In this document: piece after piece, positions 54,001 through 63,930 of the stretch
Position numbering within the stretch: position 1 is the stretch's first letter
Layout: the number at the start of each line of letters is the position of its first letter
Source of the DNA: Mesostigma viride
Lineage: Eukaryota; Streptophyta; Mesostigmatophyceae; Mesostigmatales; Mesostigmataceae
Assembly (NCBI GenBank): GCA_009746045.1
Contig: RPFO01000154.1
Span: 5,888,646 to 5,952,645, forward strand
DNA: 64,000 nt
Direction: 5' to 3'
Notes under the pieces: model-generated
Databases searched by the model: none
Seen by the model: the letters and a program-made list of their open reading frames with translations, nothing else
What the model was told of the DNA's origin: nothing
Program-made: the position numbers and the translations under genes

Positions 54001-55589
54001 AGTTTTGTAACTGAACGCTGTATAGGATGTATTTTAACTACTTCAGCTCAAATCAGTAAAAATATCATTCGATTAAAAAGTATATATTGTTTTGGCCGTC
54101 GTATTTTAGAAAAAAGTATCGCGAACATGCCAAGGTTGGCAGAAGAGAAAATGATGCAGCACAGGGGAAAGAGGGGGGGGGGGGGGGAGATGGCCACACT
54201 GAAACGTGGACGGGGCCGGAAGGGGGTGGAAGACGAGCCGGTGTTACAAAACATGGAGAGGGGGGCGCTACGGCTTTTCAGCGCAACCCCCTTGTTGTTC
54301 GTCAGCAAGCCAGGCAGACATTGTGGCCTGGTAGCTAGCCCTTGTCTATCAGCTTTGCGCTACGGCTTCGCAGCGCAACCAGGGCAAAGGGGCCGCTGTC
54401 CGTAATTGTTGCGCGACAGTTGGGGGGGGGGGAAACAGGGGCATGACAGTAGGGTCACAAACAGTTGAGAACAGGCGGCTCTGGCGGGGGGCAGTCGTGC
54501 CAGGACGATGGGGCAGTAATGCCAGGAGGGACCATTACGGAAGGGCGGGGGGTGGCAGTGGGGCCACGCACAGTCAGGAATGAGGGCAGCGGGGGGCGAC
54601 TATAGGGACAATAATCGTGGAGGCATTTGTGTGTGTGTTTTGTTGAGGGAAACACACATGCACACACACAGCATTACGGAGGGAGCAAAAGCGAGGTGAA
54701 AAAGCGGGAGAGAGCGGGAGAAAAAGCGAGGGAAAAAGCGACGAGGGGGGGGAAGTAGAAGGGCCAATAACCACGGATGGGGTCGGGGGCACAACGTGGT
54801 GGGGGGGCCAAGGCAGGGTTGCAGGGCTAGTGCGGGATAGTGTACGACAGGGTAGACCTGCTGCTAGTGGACCCGTACAAGGGGGAACCGGGGGGCGGTA
54901 GCACGGCAAGGCAATACCCATAGACTGAAATGGTATGCGTGGAAACTGCATAGCTACAATTACAGACCGCAGAACTACAAGTTCTGCGTGAAATGCAGGG
55001 CTATAATTCAAACTGCGGAGCTATAATGATCGCAAGGGTTGGTAGTGACAAGTCAGCATGGATCGCTACAGAGTGCACTGCTTTTATAGGGACGTTGTCA
55101 GAACCCACTACCAGGTGGGGTGAAACCAAAAAACGAAGGCCCAACTCTCGGCAAATGCAAGTTTATTTGTAGTCACAAGGCCAAATATACATAAGATTCT
55201 GATGTGGGGAAGGGAAAGGGTGCCGAATTACGAGGAACCAAGAAAATTTTCTGCAGCTAGATTGACAAATTGTCAATGGGGGACAAGCTTACCAGCGCCT
55301 GAAGGCTCCCCCGTGGAAGGCCACCAGGTCCGTTGACGAGTTTGATGGGGCGAGTGAAGCCTGATTGGACGTTACGCTGCGTCATGGTCGTCAGATCCGC
55401 GATGTAGCGGGCGCCGCCGGGATGGTCGCCAGATGAGATGGTTCCCAGATCCACCTGGCCGGGCAAAGCGGAATTTAATGCTGTCTTTATCCTGGCGGCG
55501 TTCATCGCGCTATAGAGCTCCCAACTCGCCGTCTCGCGCCAATACACGCCAGGCGCTACGGGGTCCGCGCAGGGCTGCAGCGGGCACAT
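48053..55589 (-). CDS. WWE-domain ADP-ribosyltransferase-like protein, multi-exon
   Basis: Minus-strand exons: a, 55,574-55,293 (possibly from ATG 55,589); b, 53,314-52,916; c, 51,190-50,965; d, 48,830-48,698 (tentative); e, about 48,321-48,053. Exons a to b and b to c close in phase 0 with good donors (GTAAGC, GTAAGT) and CAG acceptors; c to d does not close, so one or more exons are missing. Exon a is a WWE domain: VYWRETASWELYSAMN, then YIADLTTMTQRNVQ and GFTRPIKL. Exon e is an ART/PARP-like catalytic domain: VAFHGTYEHNVTSIFEKGL (H of the HGT motif), VYYMSTAASYCYGYC (second-motif tyrosine), KTIVIFLVLL, and a C-terminal YQLPVAMAEVVV like the last strand of PARP domains. WWE domains bind ADP-ribose polymers in PARPs and ubiquitin ligases. 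The middle exons are not recognised. Whether the WWE and ART parts belong to one gene is inferred from strand, order and splice phase. Confidence 0.55.
49138..49255. repeat. (CA)n-rich microsatellite
   Basis: Imperfect CA dinucleotide array with TG and CGC interruptions, in an intron of the minus-strand WWE/ART gene. Confidence 0.9.
49747..49800 (+). mobile_element. Family G left-end fragment
   Basis: Begins TCAACGAGACAACCAGCG and continues GGGCCAGATATC, matching about the first 35 bp of family G; preceded by TA as in the other copies. Lies in an intron of the WWE/ART gene. Confidence 0.5.
50965..51190 (-). other. Exon c of the WWE/ART gene
   Basis: It is 226 bp, with acceptor TTTGCATTCCAG (phase 0) and donor GTGAGC (phase 1). 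It encodes RKMALIEKIQQLSCEDRL, then VTSQWGHENRIYSS and a helical LFDTFLERAIAAADA. A degenerate duplicate of its first 90 bp lies at 51,300-51,392. Confidence 0.55.
51296..51392 (-). pseudogene. Duplicated, broken copy of exon c
   Basis: It starts after an intact-looking acceptor (CATGCAG) and reads RKTALVEKIQQLSCADGL, then KQVTSQWGCNN, clearly homologous to exon c. A TGA stop follows two codons later (51,294-51,296). The donor of exon c is not conserved. If spliced in, it would truncate the protein. Confidence 0.6.
51838..52085. repeat. Degenerate minisatellite, TAGTCGCGCTAG core
   Basis: About ten imperfect repeats of a 20-36 bp unit with the core AGTATAGTCGCGCTAGAATAC and variants with GGCACGCTAGTATAC. 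Intronic on the minus-strand gene. Confidence 0.75.
52790..52912. repeat. 30-bp minisatellite abutting a splice donor
   Basis: Three to four copies of a unit with CCCACTACACAACCCACCCA and a short CATCCTGTAA part. The last unit runs straight into the minus-strand donor of exon b (GTAAGTGGATGGGTGGG), so the donor's intronic side is repeat sequence. Confidence 0.8.
52916..53314 (-). other. Exon b of the WWE/ART gene
   Basis: It is 399 bp, phase 0 at both ends, with acceptor TGTGACCCTCAG and donor GTAAGT. It encodes a Pro-rich start, an acidic DDWDEDEGQQECLKKGG stretch, then IVVVDLQDMVQYMPDG and VILVEAWGG, which look like buried strands. GC-rich, unlike the flanking introns. No family recognised. 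Confidence 0.6.
53893..54125 (+). pseudogene. AT-rich insert resembling organellar rps2 fragment
   Basis: A sharply AT-rich block of about 230 bp inside GC-richer intron sequence. The plus frame from 53,914 reads VLFVSSGSAPSKRVEKIS, then QSFVTERCIGCILTTSAQ and ISKNIIRLKS. This follows the ribosomal protein S2 pattern: a VLFV strand, a basic helix, then the YV..RW.GG.LTN-like segment. Only about 70 residues remain, with no start or stop of its own. I infer a nuclear insertion of plastid or mitochondrial DNA. The match is by memory of the family pattern, so confidence is moderate. Confidence 0.4.
55293..55574 (-). other. Exon encoding the WWE domain
   Basis: It is 282 bp, phase 0 at both ends, with acceptor CCCGCTGCAG and donor GTAAGC. 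The spacing W-x(4)-W-x(2)-Y early and Y-x-x-D-x(3)-M-x-Q-x-N later, followed by an R-P-I-K end, is the WWE signature. An in-frame ATG lies 15 bp upstream of the acceptor, so this could also be the first coding exon. Confidence 0.7.
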
Positions 55590-55599
55590 GTTCTATGAT

Positions 55600-56990
55600 G
55601 CAGTAGACGCGGGATGAATCACGAAAAACAACATAGGCATTTATGCCGTCGATACCTAGTTCACCTATCGCGGAAATGCCTCCCCGACAAAGGGGTAGAC
55701 GAGCAGAGTGCCCTCAACGATACATTGAAAATCGAACATTATATACTTTCCTGAGGCTGATTTAATCCAGATGTGCGAATGGTGTTCCGAAATGACATGC
55801 GACATCCCGAGTAAGGTACATGCGCACTGTGGCCACCATTAGTTAATAGTTAGTAAGAGTCATCAGCTGCAACCGTCGTCCTAGAACTGTGCTAAGACCG
55901 GTCCTGAGCCGCTACCTCGGAGCCAACAGGCTAGAATTGATAGTTCTCAACTCTGGTCAGACCAGATGACTGTGCATACAAAGACCAGCTCAAAGACCTC
56001 ACCAGTGTATCTCAATCCTGTAGGTCACTTTGTTCACACCAAATGTCTTTGTGGATTTGCTGGGCGTAAGCTAGGGATCAAATAAAGCTACAATGCTTCA
56101 TCTGCAGTAGGCGCACAAATTCTGGTCAGCCCCCAAACCGCCGATTCTCGTGCCGATTTTCGACCATTAGTTAAATCGTAGTTCATGCCAGCCTCGCGCA
56201 GGAGGAAGGGTCCACAGCTCCATGCCACGCCATTACCTTTGCTGCCGACATGACGCCCACTAGCAGGACGCAGGCAGTTTTGCATAGCAATTCGGCCGTA
56301 ATGGTCGTGTGCTACAGTAGTGGTAAGTGGGATGAACGGAGGTCCGGAGCAGGGTCGGAGTGCAGTCTCAGTGCACCCGTTTTGGCGGGAAATACGGACC
56401 GCCGCTTGTGTAGCGCCTGTTGAATCACATTAATAAAAATGGAGATTTTTCATTTATTAATGCTACTCAGGCTGTTCCTGGACTGTGCACATACCGCAGT
56501 CCGCAGCGCATGGATATATCCCTGGCCTGGCACTTGGCAGACTGGCACGCAGCAAACTGCAAAACGCATGCAGTGGCAAGCCGCACGACGTGACCTGGCT
56601 GCATTGATCGTGACTTATGAGGGCCGCGACGCATGACTCATGACGCCAATTATAATTACTGTTGCCTACAACTAGGATCCCTCCTGCCCGACTCGTGCGA
56701 GAAATCCATTACCGGAGTGGAAAGGCCGAGTAATTAACCACCCTCAGTGCACTGTAGACTTGCACAGCAATAAAACAGTCGAGAATCTTTTACTTGTGCC
56801 ATACGCGGGTGTCGTGGGCAGCCGACCCATCTTAGGCATCACGAGACTCCTGATGTTGCCACGCCGAGCTTCATGCTTTGATCCGCATGCTGTTTCGAAG
56901 GGCTATTGAGGTCATCTTGCCTTCAACCGACTACAGGCATCGGGTTTATATGACGGGAGCCTTCCCCATTGAGGACAGGGTCACAACCGC
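55600..56990. other. Intergenic region between divergent genes
   Basis: It lies between the minus-strand WWE/ART gene and the plus-strand F-box/LRR copy and should contain both promoters. Open frames at 56,088-56,285 (minus) and 56,439-56,636 (plus) are short and unrecognised. No repeat was found. Confidence 0.3.
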
Positions 56991-56999
56991 GATCTAAAA

Positions 57000-58786
57000 A
57001 TGAGTATTCCGGAATTCTCACTAGAGCGTGCCACATTGGACCAAATGATGGCCGTGCCTGGCGTCGGCGCCCAGATTTTGGGAGCATTACCCTTGCTGGA
57101 GCGCGTTCGCTTACGTGCGACTTCACGTGCATTCCAGTGCGCCGTGGACGAGTCTTTGGAAGGCCCTCGCGACTTGTTCTGGAAAGAGCTTGCCGACGTG
57201 GCGATTAGGGCAGGGGGGCTGGGATGGCTGCTCCCAAGATGTCCCAATCTTCAGACGCTGTCTCTATGGTCTCGTGCTGAAGACAGACCCGTAGAGAGCT
57301 GGAGGCTGATCGAATTGAAACTGCTAGCCACGCCGGGGATGAAGCAGGAGTTATTGTTTGGACTTTGACACCTCAGGCGGCTGCGTTATCTGAACCTGGC
57401 AGGCCTTCTCGAAGCCGTGAATGACGGATTGATGGCGGAGATTGCCGCATCTTGCCGAGAGTTGGAGCGGTTGGAGGTGAAGCACTGCTGTGTCACAGAT
57501 AATGGAATTCGAGCGGTGGGGGAGCACTGCAAGCGCCTGAAACACCTGAGCATCGGGGGAACAGGGGTTGGCCAATCTGCTCTCCTGGAGGCAGCAAGGA
57601 AGCTCCCGGACCTGCGCTCGCTAAACCTGGATGGGCTTGGCGGGGTGGTTAACAACAGGTCGCTGGCGGATATCACCGTGTCATGCAGGGAGCTTGAAAT
57701 CTTGGACGTGGCCAACTGGCACGTCAGGGATGAAGGCATTATGGCGGTGGCAGAGCACTGCAGGCAGCTGGAGCGCCTGAGGGTCCACACAACGCAGGTT
57801 GGCAAAGCGGCAACTCTTTCGATTGCAAGAAACTGCGCGCGTCTTCAATACCTGGACTTACTCTCGCACACCCATCCCAACTATCCCCTCGACGATGATG
57901 CCATCGGCGAGCTGGCGCGGCAAATGCCCCAGCTGCGCCACTTGTCAATTATTTCCTACCTGTTAAGTGATGCCGGCGTGAGTGCTCTCGCCTTGCGCTG
58001 CCCCCTGTTGCGCCACGTGTCAATCGATGGCTACAAAATAACGGATGTCGGGATAAGTGCCCTCGCCCGAAACTGCCCCGACTTGCACCACCTAGACATT
58101 GCAAATTGCTTTGTGACCGATGCCAGTATTACCCTGGTTGGCGAGCGCTGCCGGCAGCTGGAATCGGTGGTCATAACCACACTCTCGGACTGCATCACGG
58201 CCGCCACCTTGGAGGTCATGGCACAGAACTGCCGCCTGCGATCTGTGAGCATGTCCTGCACTGACTTGGGTGCTGTCACGCATTTTGCCAACGTGGGTGC
58301 TGCCATGCTGCTTGCCATCGCTGCAAATGGCGGTCGATTGGAGGATCTGACCATCAAAGGAGTCACGTGTCCATGGGATGGATGCGTGGCGGTCATGAGC
58401 CGCACCTGCACGCGTCTGCGCTCCCTCACCGTGCACAATTGTGACACACTTGGGCGGATGTGGCGTCCCTGCTGTCGGGGTCAGCGGCGGCACAGCTGGA
58501 AACCCGTTCGGAGTGTGGTAGCATCACCGATGAGGCGTTGTTCACCGTGGGCAGGTCGCGCCCGCAGCTGCGCTCGCTCAGCGTAAGTCAGTGTGACAAC
58601 ATCACAAATGATGGCATAAGGGCCATCGCGCGGGGTTGCCTGCGGCTAACGTTTTTGCGTGCTGTTAACAGTGTCACCGCTAGGATGAATGGCACTGCGG
58701 TGATGAACGCGAGCCTCGACATGTTTGACCGGAGGAGGTGCTGCGTGTATGATGACAGTAATGCTCCGATGAGGGTTCACCCCTAA
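57000..58786 (+). pseudogene. F-box/LRR protein (AMN1-like), two lesions
   Basis: Starts at ATG 57,000 (MSIPEFSLERATLDQMMAV). The F-box-like segment reads VGAQILGALPLLERVRLRAT, then SRAFQCAVDESL. About 15 leucine-rich repeats follow, with CRELERLEVKHC, VTDNGIRAVGEHCKRLKHL, LALRCPLLRHVSIDGYKI and LARNCPDLHHLDIANCFV. Two lesions are seen: an in-frame TGA at 57,366-57,368 (FGL-stop-HLRRLRYLNL, frame unchanged on both sides), and a one-base frameshift near 58,455, after which the repeats resume (CGSITDEALFTVG, SVSQCDNITNDGIRAIA) to the stop at 58,786. Undamaged length would be about 595 aa. Intact relatives are SCF ubiquitin-ligase receptors. It is paralogous to the minus-strand copy at 14,788-16,109 and much better preserved. 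Confidence 0.85.
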
Positions 58787-59689
58787 AATCGCACCAGAGC
58801 GCACTCCCTGTATTGGCCCAGTGCGCCGCCTGGCGCCAGCCAAAGTGAAAGATGGCCTTAGTAGTGCGCTCCGCGAGCAAACAGGCTGCGCCGGTTCGAA
58901 AACGGCTACTTTGGGAGTGACCTACAAGCCATATTGCTTGCACAACACGTGGCAATATTAATAAATTAATTAATCAGCACGTGACTGCGTCACGTGTGTG
59001 CCAATGCAAAGAGGCCATATTGTCTCCTTGACATTACTAGCAGCTCTTAGTAAAAGATCTTATTTGCATGCAGCATTTAGTAGTAACAATTCACTGGTGT
59101 TCATCATGTTGTACTGCAGCGCTCCAGTTTCAGGCCGGTCGCTGGTATCAGCCGGTGCGAGGGTAATGGTTGCAATGTTGCAACTAGCAAGACGTCAACA
59201 GCAAATGACCATGCCTGATGCTTGCAAGTTTACACTGGTGTATTATACATCCTGCTTCTAGAAGCAACCAGTGTGGCTCAATTCTCAGCGGTAAGTAGTA
59301 CGTACAGCCGGGTCAAAGAGGACGAGTTACTTCGCTTAAAATCAAACGCCGGACCAAGCTTCCGGGATCACTGAGAGCGCGCTCCCCTCCTTAAAACCAG
59401 GCGGGAAGAGAGCAATCCTGAAACTTTTCCTTGGTGCCGCTTTCTTTCAAACTTTTCGACCAGATCGAGCACGCTTCGTCGCCAAAAGTCTGGCGCCGTT
59501 TTTGCGGGTTTGGGGGGCTCGCTCGACGTTGCGAGGAGCCGAGCCGGGGAATAGTGCCCACTAGCCCACACGAGTTACCTGATGCCTGGATGTCCCGGAG
59601 TAATTGAGCTACAAGATGACGATGACACGTTTGTGGAGGATTGGTGGTGATTCAATGAATTGATTCTATGATTAATTAATTAATTGATT
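58787..59689. other. Gene-free stretch with one family F end
   Basis: Contains the palindrome CACGTGACTGCGTCACGTG at 58,978-58,996 next to an AT-rich ATTAATTAAT tail (about 58,957-58,975), a minus-orientation family F 3' end. The rest has no recognised gene. Confidence 0.45.
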
Positions 59690-59800
59690 GATTACATTAA
59701 TTAATTCATTAATTAATTAAATTAATTAATTACATTAATTAATTAATGTACACGTGACTGCGTCACGTGAGCAACGTCCTCAGTGGGAGGGGAACATGAG
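59690..59800 (-). mobile_element. Family F 3' end, inverted copy
   Basis: The reverse complement reads CCCACTGAGGAC, then CACGTGACGCAGTCACGTG (59,751-59,769), then a long TTAATTAA tail (about 59,660-59,748). Same order as 40,141-40,207. Confidence 0.5.
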
Positions 59801-60944
59801 ATTAATTAATTAATTAATTCATTGATTAATTAATTAGACTCGTGCTCCCGTTGGGGAGTCACGGAGCATTGACCCCGATGGATGGATGGATGGATGGATG
59901 GATGGATGGATGGATGGATGGATGGATGGATGGATGGATGGATGGATGGATGGATGGATGGATGGATGGATGGATGGATGGATGGATGGATGGATGGATG
60001 GATGGATGGATGGATGGATGGATGGATGGATGGATGGATGGATGGATGGATGGATGGATGGATGGATGGATGGATGGATGGATGGATGGATGGATGGATG
60101 GATGGATGGATGGATGGATGGATGGATGGATGGATGGATGGATGGATGGATGGATGGATGGATGGATGGATGGATGGATGGATGGATGGATGGATGGATG
60201 GATGGATGGATGGATGGATGGATGGATGGATGGATGGATGGATGGATGGATGGATGGATGGATGGATGGATGGATGGATGGATGGATGGATGGATGGATG
60301 GATGGATGGATGGATGGATGGATGGATGGATGGATGGATGGATGGATGGATGGATGGATGGATGGATGGATGGATGGATGGATGGATGGATGGATGGATG
60401 GATGGATGGATGGATGGATGGATGGATGGATGGATGGATGGATGGATGGATGGATGGATGGATGGATGGGTGCACTGAAATAGTCCTACCGATCTAATCG
60501 ATCTATCTACAACAGCTATCTACAACATCTATGTACAAAATCTATCAACATCAACTCTACCCTAGGGGACCTGTCTGGCGTGCTTCCCGTATTTTCTGAT
60601 CAGACACTTCCCGTATGTTTGAACATGGGATGGAATGGATTATGCGAGCTATCGAGTTCCTAGCTAGTTACAGGCCGTTGTGGGCACCACGGCCCGAATC
60701 GCTATGAATGCCAAACTGGGTCACACGCCGAGCCCCCACAGACTTGGGGGTGGTCTCCTTCATCACTCCTTGCCATCTATCCTTACGAACCATCTGCCTC
60801 CATATTACAGACAAACCAGGCCGGAGGCTGTCGGCCCGGGGGTGAGTCCGTCGCATCTGGGAAGCACATGTCCATGCCTAGCCTATCACGAAAAGTCCAC
60901 GGATGGCGGCTCTGCCACGCGCAGCCTGGGGCACGCCATTAAAA
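59801..60944 (-). mobile_element. LINE family D 3' part with ORF2 end and (GATG)n array
   Basis: On the minus strand, an ORF2 C-terminal frame to about 60,668 contains LSVIWRQMVRKDRWQGVM, comparable with LSLLWTAMQNKTRWIEED in family B. A 3' UTR follows (TAGATAG, GATCGGTAGGAC), then the 593-bp array (59,877-60,470), then the hairpin ACTCCCCAACGGGAG near 59,845-59,861, and a TTAA-type tail. It matches the copy at 8707-9480 on both sides of the array. Cut on its 5' side by the family B tail at 60,945. Confidence 0.7.
59877..60470. repeat. (GATG)n microsatellite, 593 bp, uninterrupted
   Basis: About 148 perfect GATG units with no visible interruption. All frames are open and uninformative. Confidence 0.98.
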
Positions 60945-60967
60945 AAATTAAATTAAATTAAATTATA
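60945..60967 (-). mobile_element. LINE family B tail, separated from its body by the hAT element
   Basis: (AATTT)n plus the last bases of the family B 3' end (minus orientation). The body continues at 63,685 beyond the 2.7-kb insertion. Confidence 0.8.
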
Positions 60968-60975
60968 ACATGCCT

Positions 60976-63676
60976 CAGTGTTTTTGCTAACGTACCGGAA
61001 CCGGTAATTCTCCGGTAAATACCGGTGCCCCCCCGGCCGACCGGTAAGCCCCCCCCGGCCGACCGGTATGCTATATGCCAAGCAGGAACCCCCCCCCGGC
61101 CGACCGGTATGCTATATGCCAAGCAGGAAACCCCCCCGTTCGACCGGTATGCTGTGTTCAGAGCAGGAAACCCCCCCGTTCGACCGGTATAAGCCATTGT
61201 GACTTGTCCGGGCTGCCCTGGTCGACCTGGAAGCTTTAAATGCCGGCCGGGGTTCCCCGGTTTCCCCGTCAGACAGAACCGGTATTTATATACTGACTAT
61301 AACACAATATCAATTTCTATTAGTAAAGGTTGACTATTCCCGGCATTTACAAAAAGTTTGCACATTGCTGCCATGCTAACACCTCCACGAAATGTAAACT
61401 CCGACACAGCAGAGCCCTGCTGAATGCCCGACAAAAACCAGGGTGCAAGGGAATGAAATCTCGCGATGGTCCGATCGCAGCTAGAACATACCTTACTGAT
61501 CAACATAAAATAGTGGTGCCTGACCCTCAGATGCAGTATTTAAAAAATAATCATGGGCAACGGCTCGTCAAGGCTAGGCGATTATGCACAAACATCAACA
61601 TTGCTTGCTCGCGACTTCATAAGCTGGCGTTCATGTTGCCCACGTCTTAAAATACCGGTGTGAGCTTGACCAGCACAAAATAATGTTGTTGCTGTTGTTG
61701 TTGCTCATATTCCGTGAGGGACGGGATCTCGGTGGTACACCCTTGATACATCACCCATTGATACATTTTTGTAATTTTTCATAGCCATAAAATAGATTGT
61801 CTTTTTGGTCAAAAAAGAAGTATATCAAGTATATCCTATCCAAACTCGACCATCGAGAAGGGCGGGAGAGGGAGGGAACAAAATTGGCACACCCTCTCCA
61901 GCCATCGCCGGGGGGGGAGGGGTGATAAGCTTTGAACCGGGACTTTTGGACGCCGACGCCCGAGCAGGGGCTCGCGGGGGGGGGAAGGTGATAAACTTCT
62001 CCCAAAAAGGCTGTACTTCTCTTTCAAAGTGGGGCGCCCGCACACAGAGACGCTCAGACACTCTCAGGGGCTGCCCAGGGTCCCAGGGGAGTACGGCAGG
62101 GTGCGCCGGCCCGTACACCCTGGAGTACGGACAGGGTGTGTCAGGAACTGGACACGTGGCGCGACCTGCTCGGGCCCCTGCCAGCCCCGGGCGCGCTCTG
62201 ACAAAGGGTGGGGGCGAGGGGTCGGTCACGAAGTTTCTAGCACGCAATGGGCAGCAGAGATTTGTAGACTGTTGTTGGACGTACTACAGTAACAGTAACT
62301 GTTGAGGACGGGCTACAGTTTCAACTTCAACTTGTGAGTAAATCGATGTTCCGTACCCAAGTAACAAAAGACGTGGGGCGGTGCAGGTCTGACCCTACAA
62401 CGAATGGGTCAGCACTGGGCAGCCGGCAATTAGTCCAGTCTGTCAAATGCGTAGACGAGACTGGTAGAGCGGGCCGGGTAACAAATGCGCTGCAGACTGC
62501 AGACCTGGGGGTTTTCCGTTCTGTTCGTCCCTTGTAACGTCGATGCCGGCTCATGCCGCCGCGTATGCATACGGCATTCGTATTAATCGGCCCACACCGT
62601 CCCGTTCGTTCCTTCCATTCGTATTTATCGACGCGTACCGTACCCTAGCGTCACCCGTCACCCGTCACCGGGTGTTCCCAACACCGGGTGTGATTTCCAA
62701 AAACCCGCAGACCTGCAGTAGGTACGCAACACGATGTGAAGGTGCTGAGCCGCAAAACGTTGATGAAGTTCACGGCAGTCGAGCCAGCTGACTTTGTTTT
62801 GCGTGTTTTCTAATCCTGCATTATTCGATAGTGCGCTAGAGAAGCGAATCATGACAAAGAAGAAAGAGCCCCCGATTCCCCTGGGCTACAAATTCAAAGA
62901 CCATTTCTCACGAGGCGGTGGCATTTTAACCTTGGCCGGCAGTGCAAGGGGTCGGCGGGCTTTGGGCACGGTCGTTACAGACCCGACCAGGCGCAGGCAG
63001 GCATCGAGTTAGAAGGGGACGTTAGAAGCGAGCGCATGTGAAATGGACGGACAGGAAGCTGCGCCGGCCCGGCGGTAAAACTGGGAACCAACATACAAAG
63101 AAAGCCAAGATGGTACTACCTAGCGGTGACGAAGAACCTGGTCCTCGTTTTTATAGAGGAACCCGGGTCTCCTGAGGTAGCTTTTCCAACTTCCAATGGC
63201 CTATGGGTGTAGGGTGCATGCAAACAGGCGGCATCATGTTTAATAACTTACTTAGTCAGGCCGCGCCATGTATGGGTGAGCCAATGTGAGAGCTATACAC
63301 TGCCTACCGGCAATGCGTACTATGTTTTGTAGCCTCCTATTGTTACCATGTGCACATGCTTGTATGCATGCTAAGTTATCATCGTCGCGTGTCTTAGTAG
63401 GGCTGCCGGCTGCCGGCTGCGTATACCCCGGTATGAGAATCAGGGCACAAGCAGCCCACTAGGGGCCTATGGCAAGGCTTCAGAGTTTAGGATAAATTAT
63501 ATAACTGTATAAGAAATCCTATTGGGATTTTGTTTTTTAAAAAAAAAAAATCGCCACCATCCGGGGGGGGCGGAGCCCCCCCCGGACCCCCCCCCCCGGC
63601 CTCGGCCGCTTCGCAGCCTCGGCCGGGACCCTTACCGGAATTACCGGAACCCCCCCACCCCTTAGCAAAAACACTG
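60976..63676. mobile_element. hAT-like non-autonomous element, 2,701 bp
   Basis: Perfect 15-bp terminal inverted repeats CAGTGTTTTTGCTAA and TTAGCAAAAACACTG. The 8-bp target duplication ACATGCCT lies at 60,968-60,975 and 63,677-63,684. Excision restores a family B LINE 3' end, matching the copy at 42,420. CAGTG ends with an 8-bp duplication are typical of hAT elements. Subterminal regions carry repeated CGACCGGTA, ACCGGTATGC and CCGGAA motifs on the left and CCGGAATTACCGGAA on the right, likely transposase-binding sites. The interior has no transposase; its longest frames (106 and 166 codons) are unrecognised. Confidence 0.88.
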
Positions 63677-63684
63677 ACATGCCT

Positions 63685-63930
63685 CCGTTGGGAGATCATG
63701 TAGCACATATTCCATGATGGATGGGGTGGAGGAAGCCGCGTAATCGAACTATCCTATAACTCTAAGCTATCTAGTCTAGAAAATCCTAACTACACTACTC
63801 ATTAAAACGCCGCCTCCGCTTCGGGGGAGGGGGCTTGCCCACAGGGTCGGGCGTGTGCGCCTTGACAATCCTCGTCCACCGCGTCTTGTCCTGCATGGCA
63901 GTCCAAAGACGGGAGAGAGAGTGGATTAAT
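63685..63930 (-). mobile_element. LINE family B 3' fragment (body)
   Basis: On the minus strand the ORF2 end (LWTAMQDKTRW, AHTPDPVGKPPPPKRRRRF) is followed by the 3' UTR with CCCCATCCATCATGG and the hairpin CTCCCAACGGAGG. It is 5'-truncated near 63,930 and continues into its tail at 60,945-60,967. Confidence 0.85.

Noticed and set aside
57366-57368. TGA as selenocysteine in the F-box/LRR gene
   Set aside because: No SECIS-like element was recognised and F-box/LRR proteins are not known selenoproteins. A second lesion downstream favours a pseudogene.
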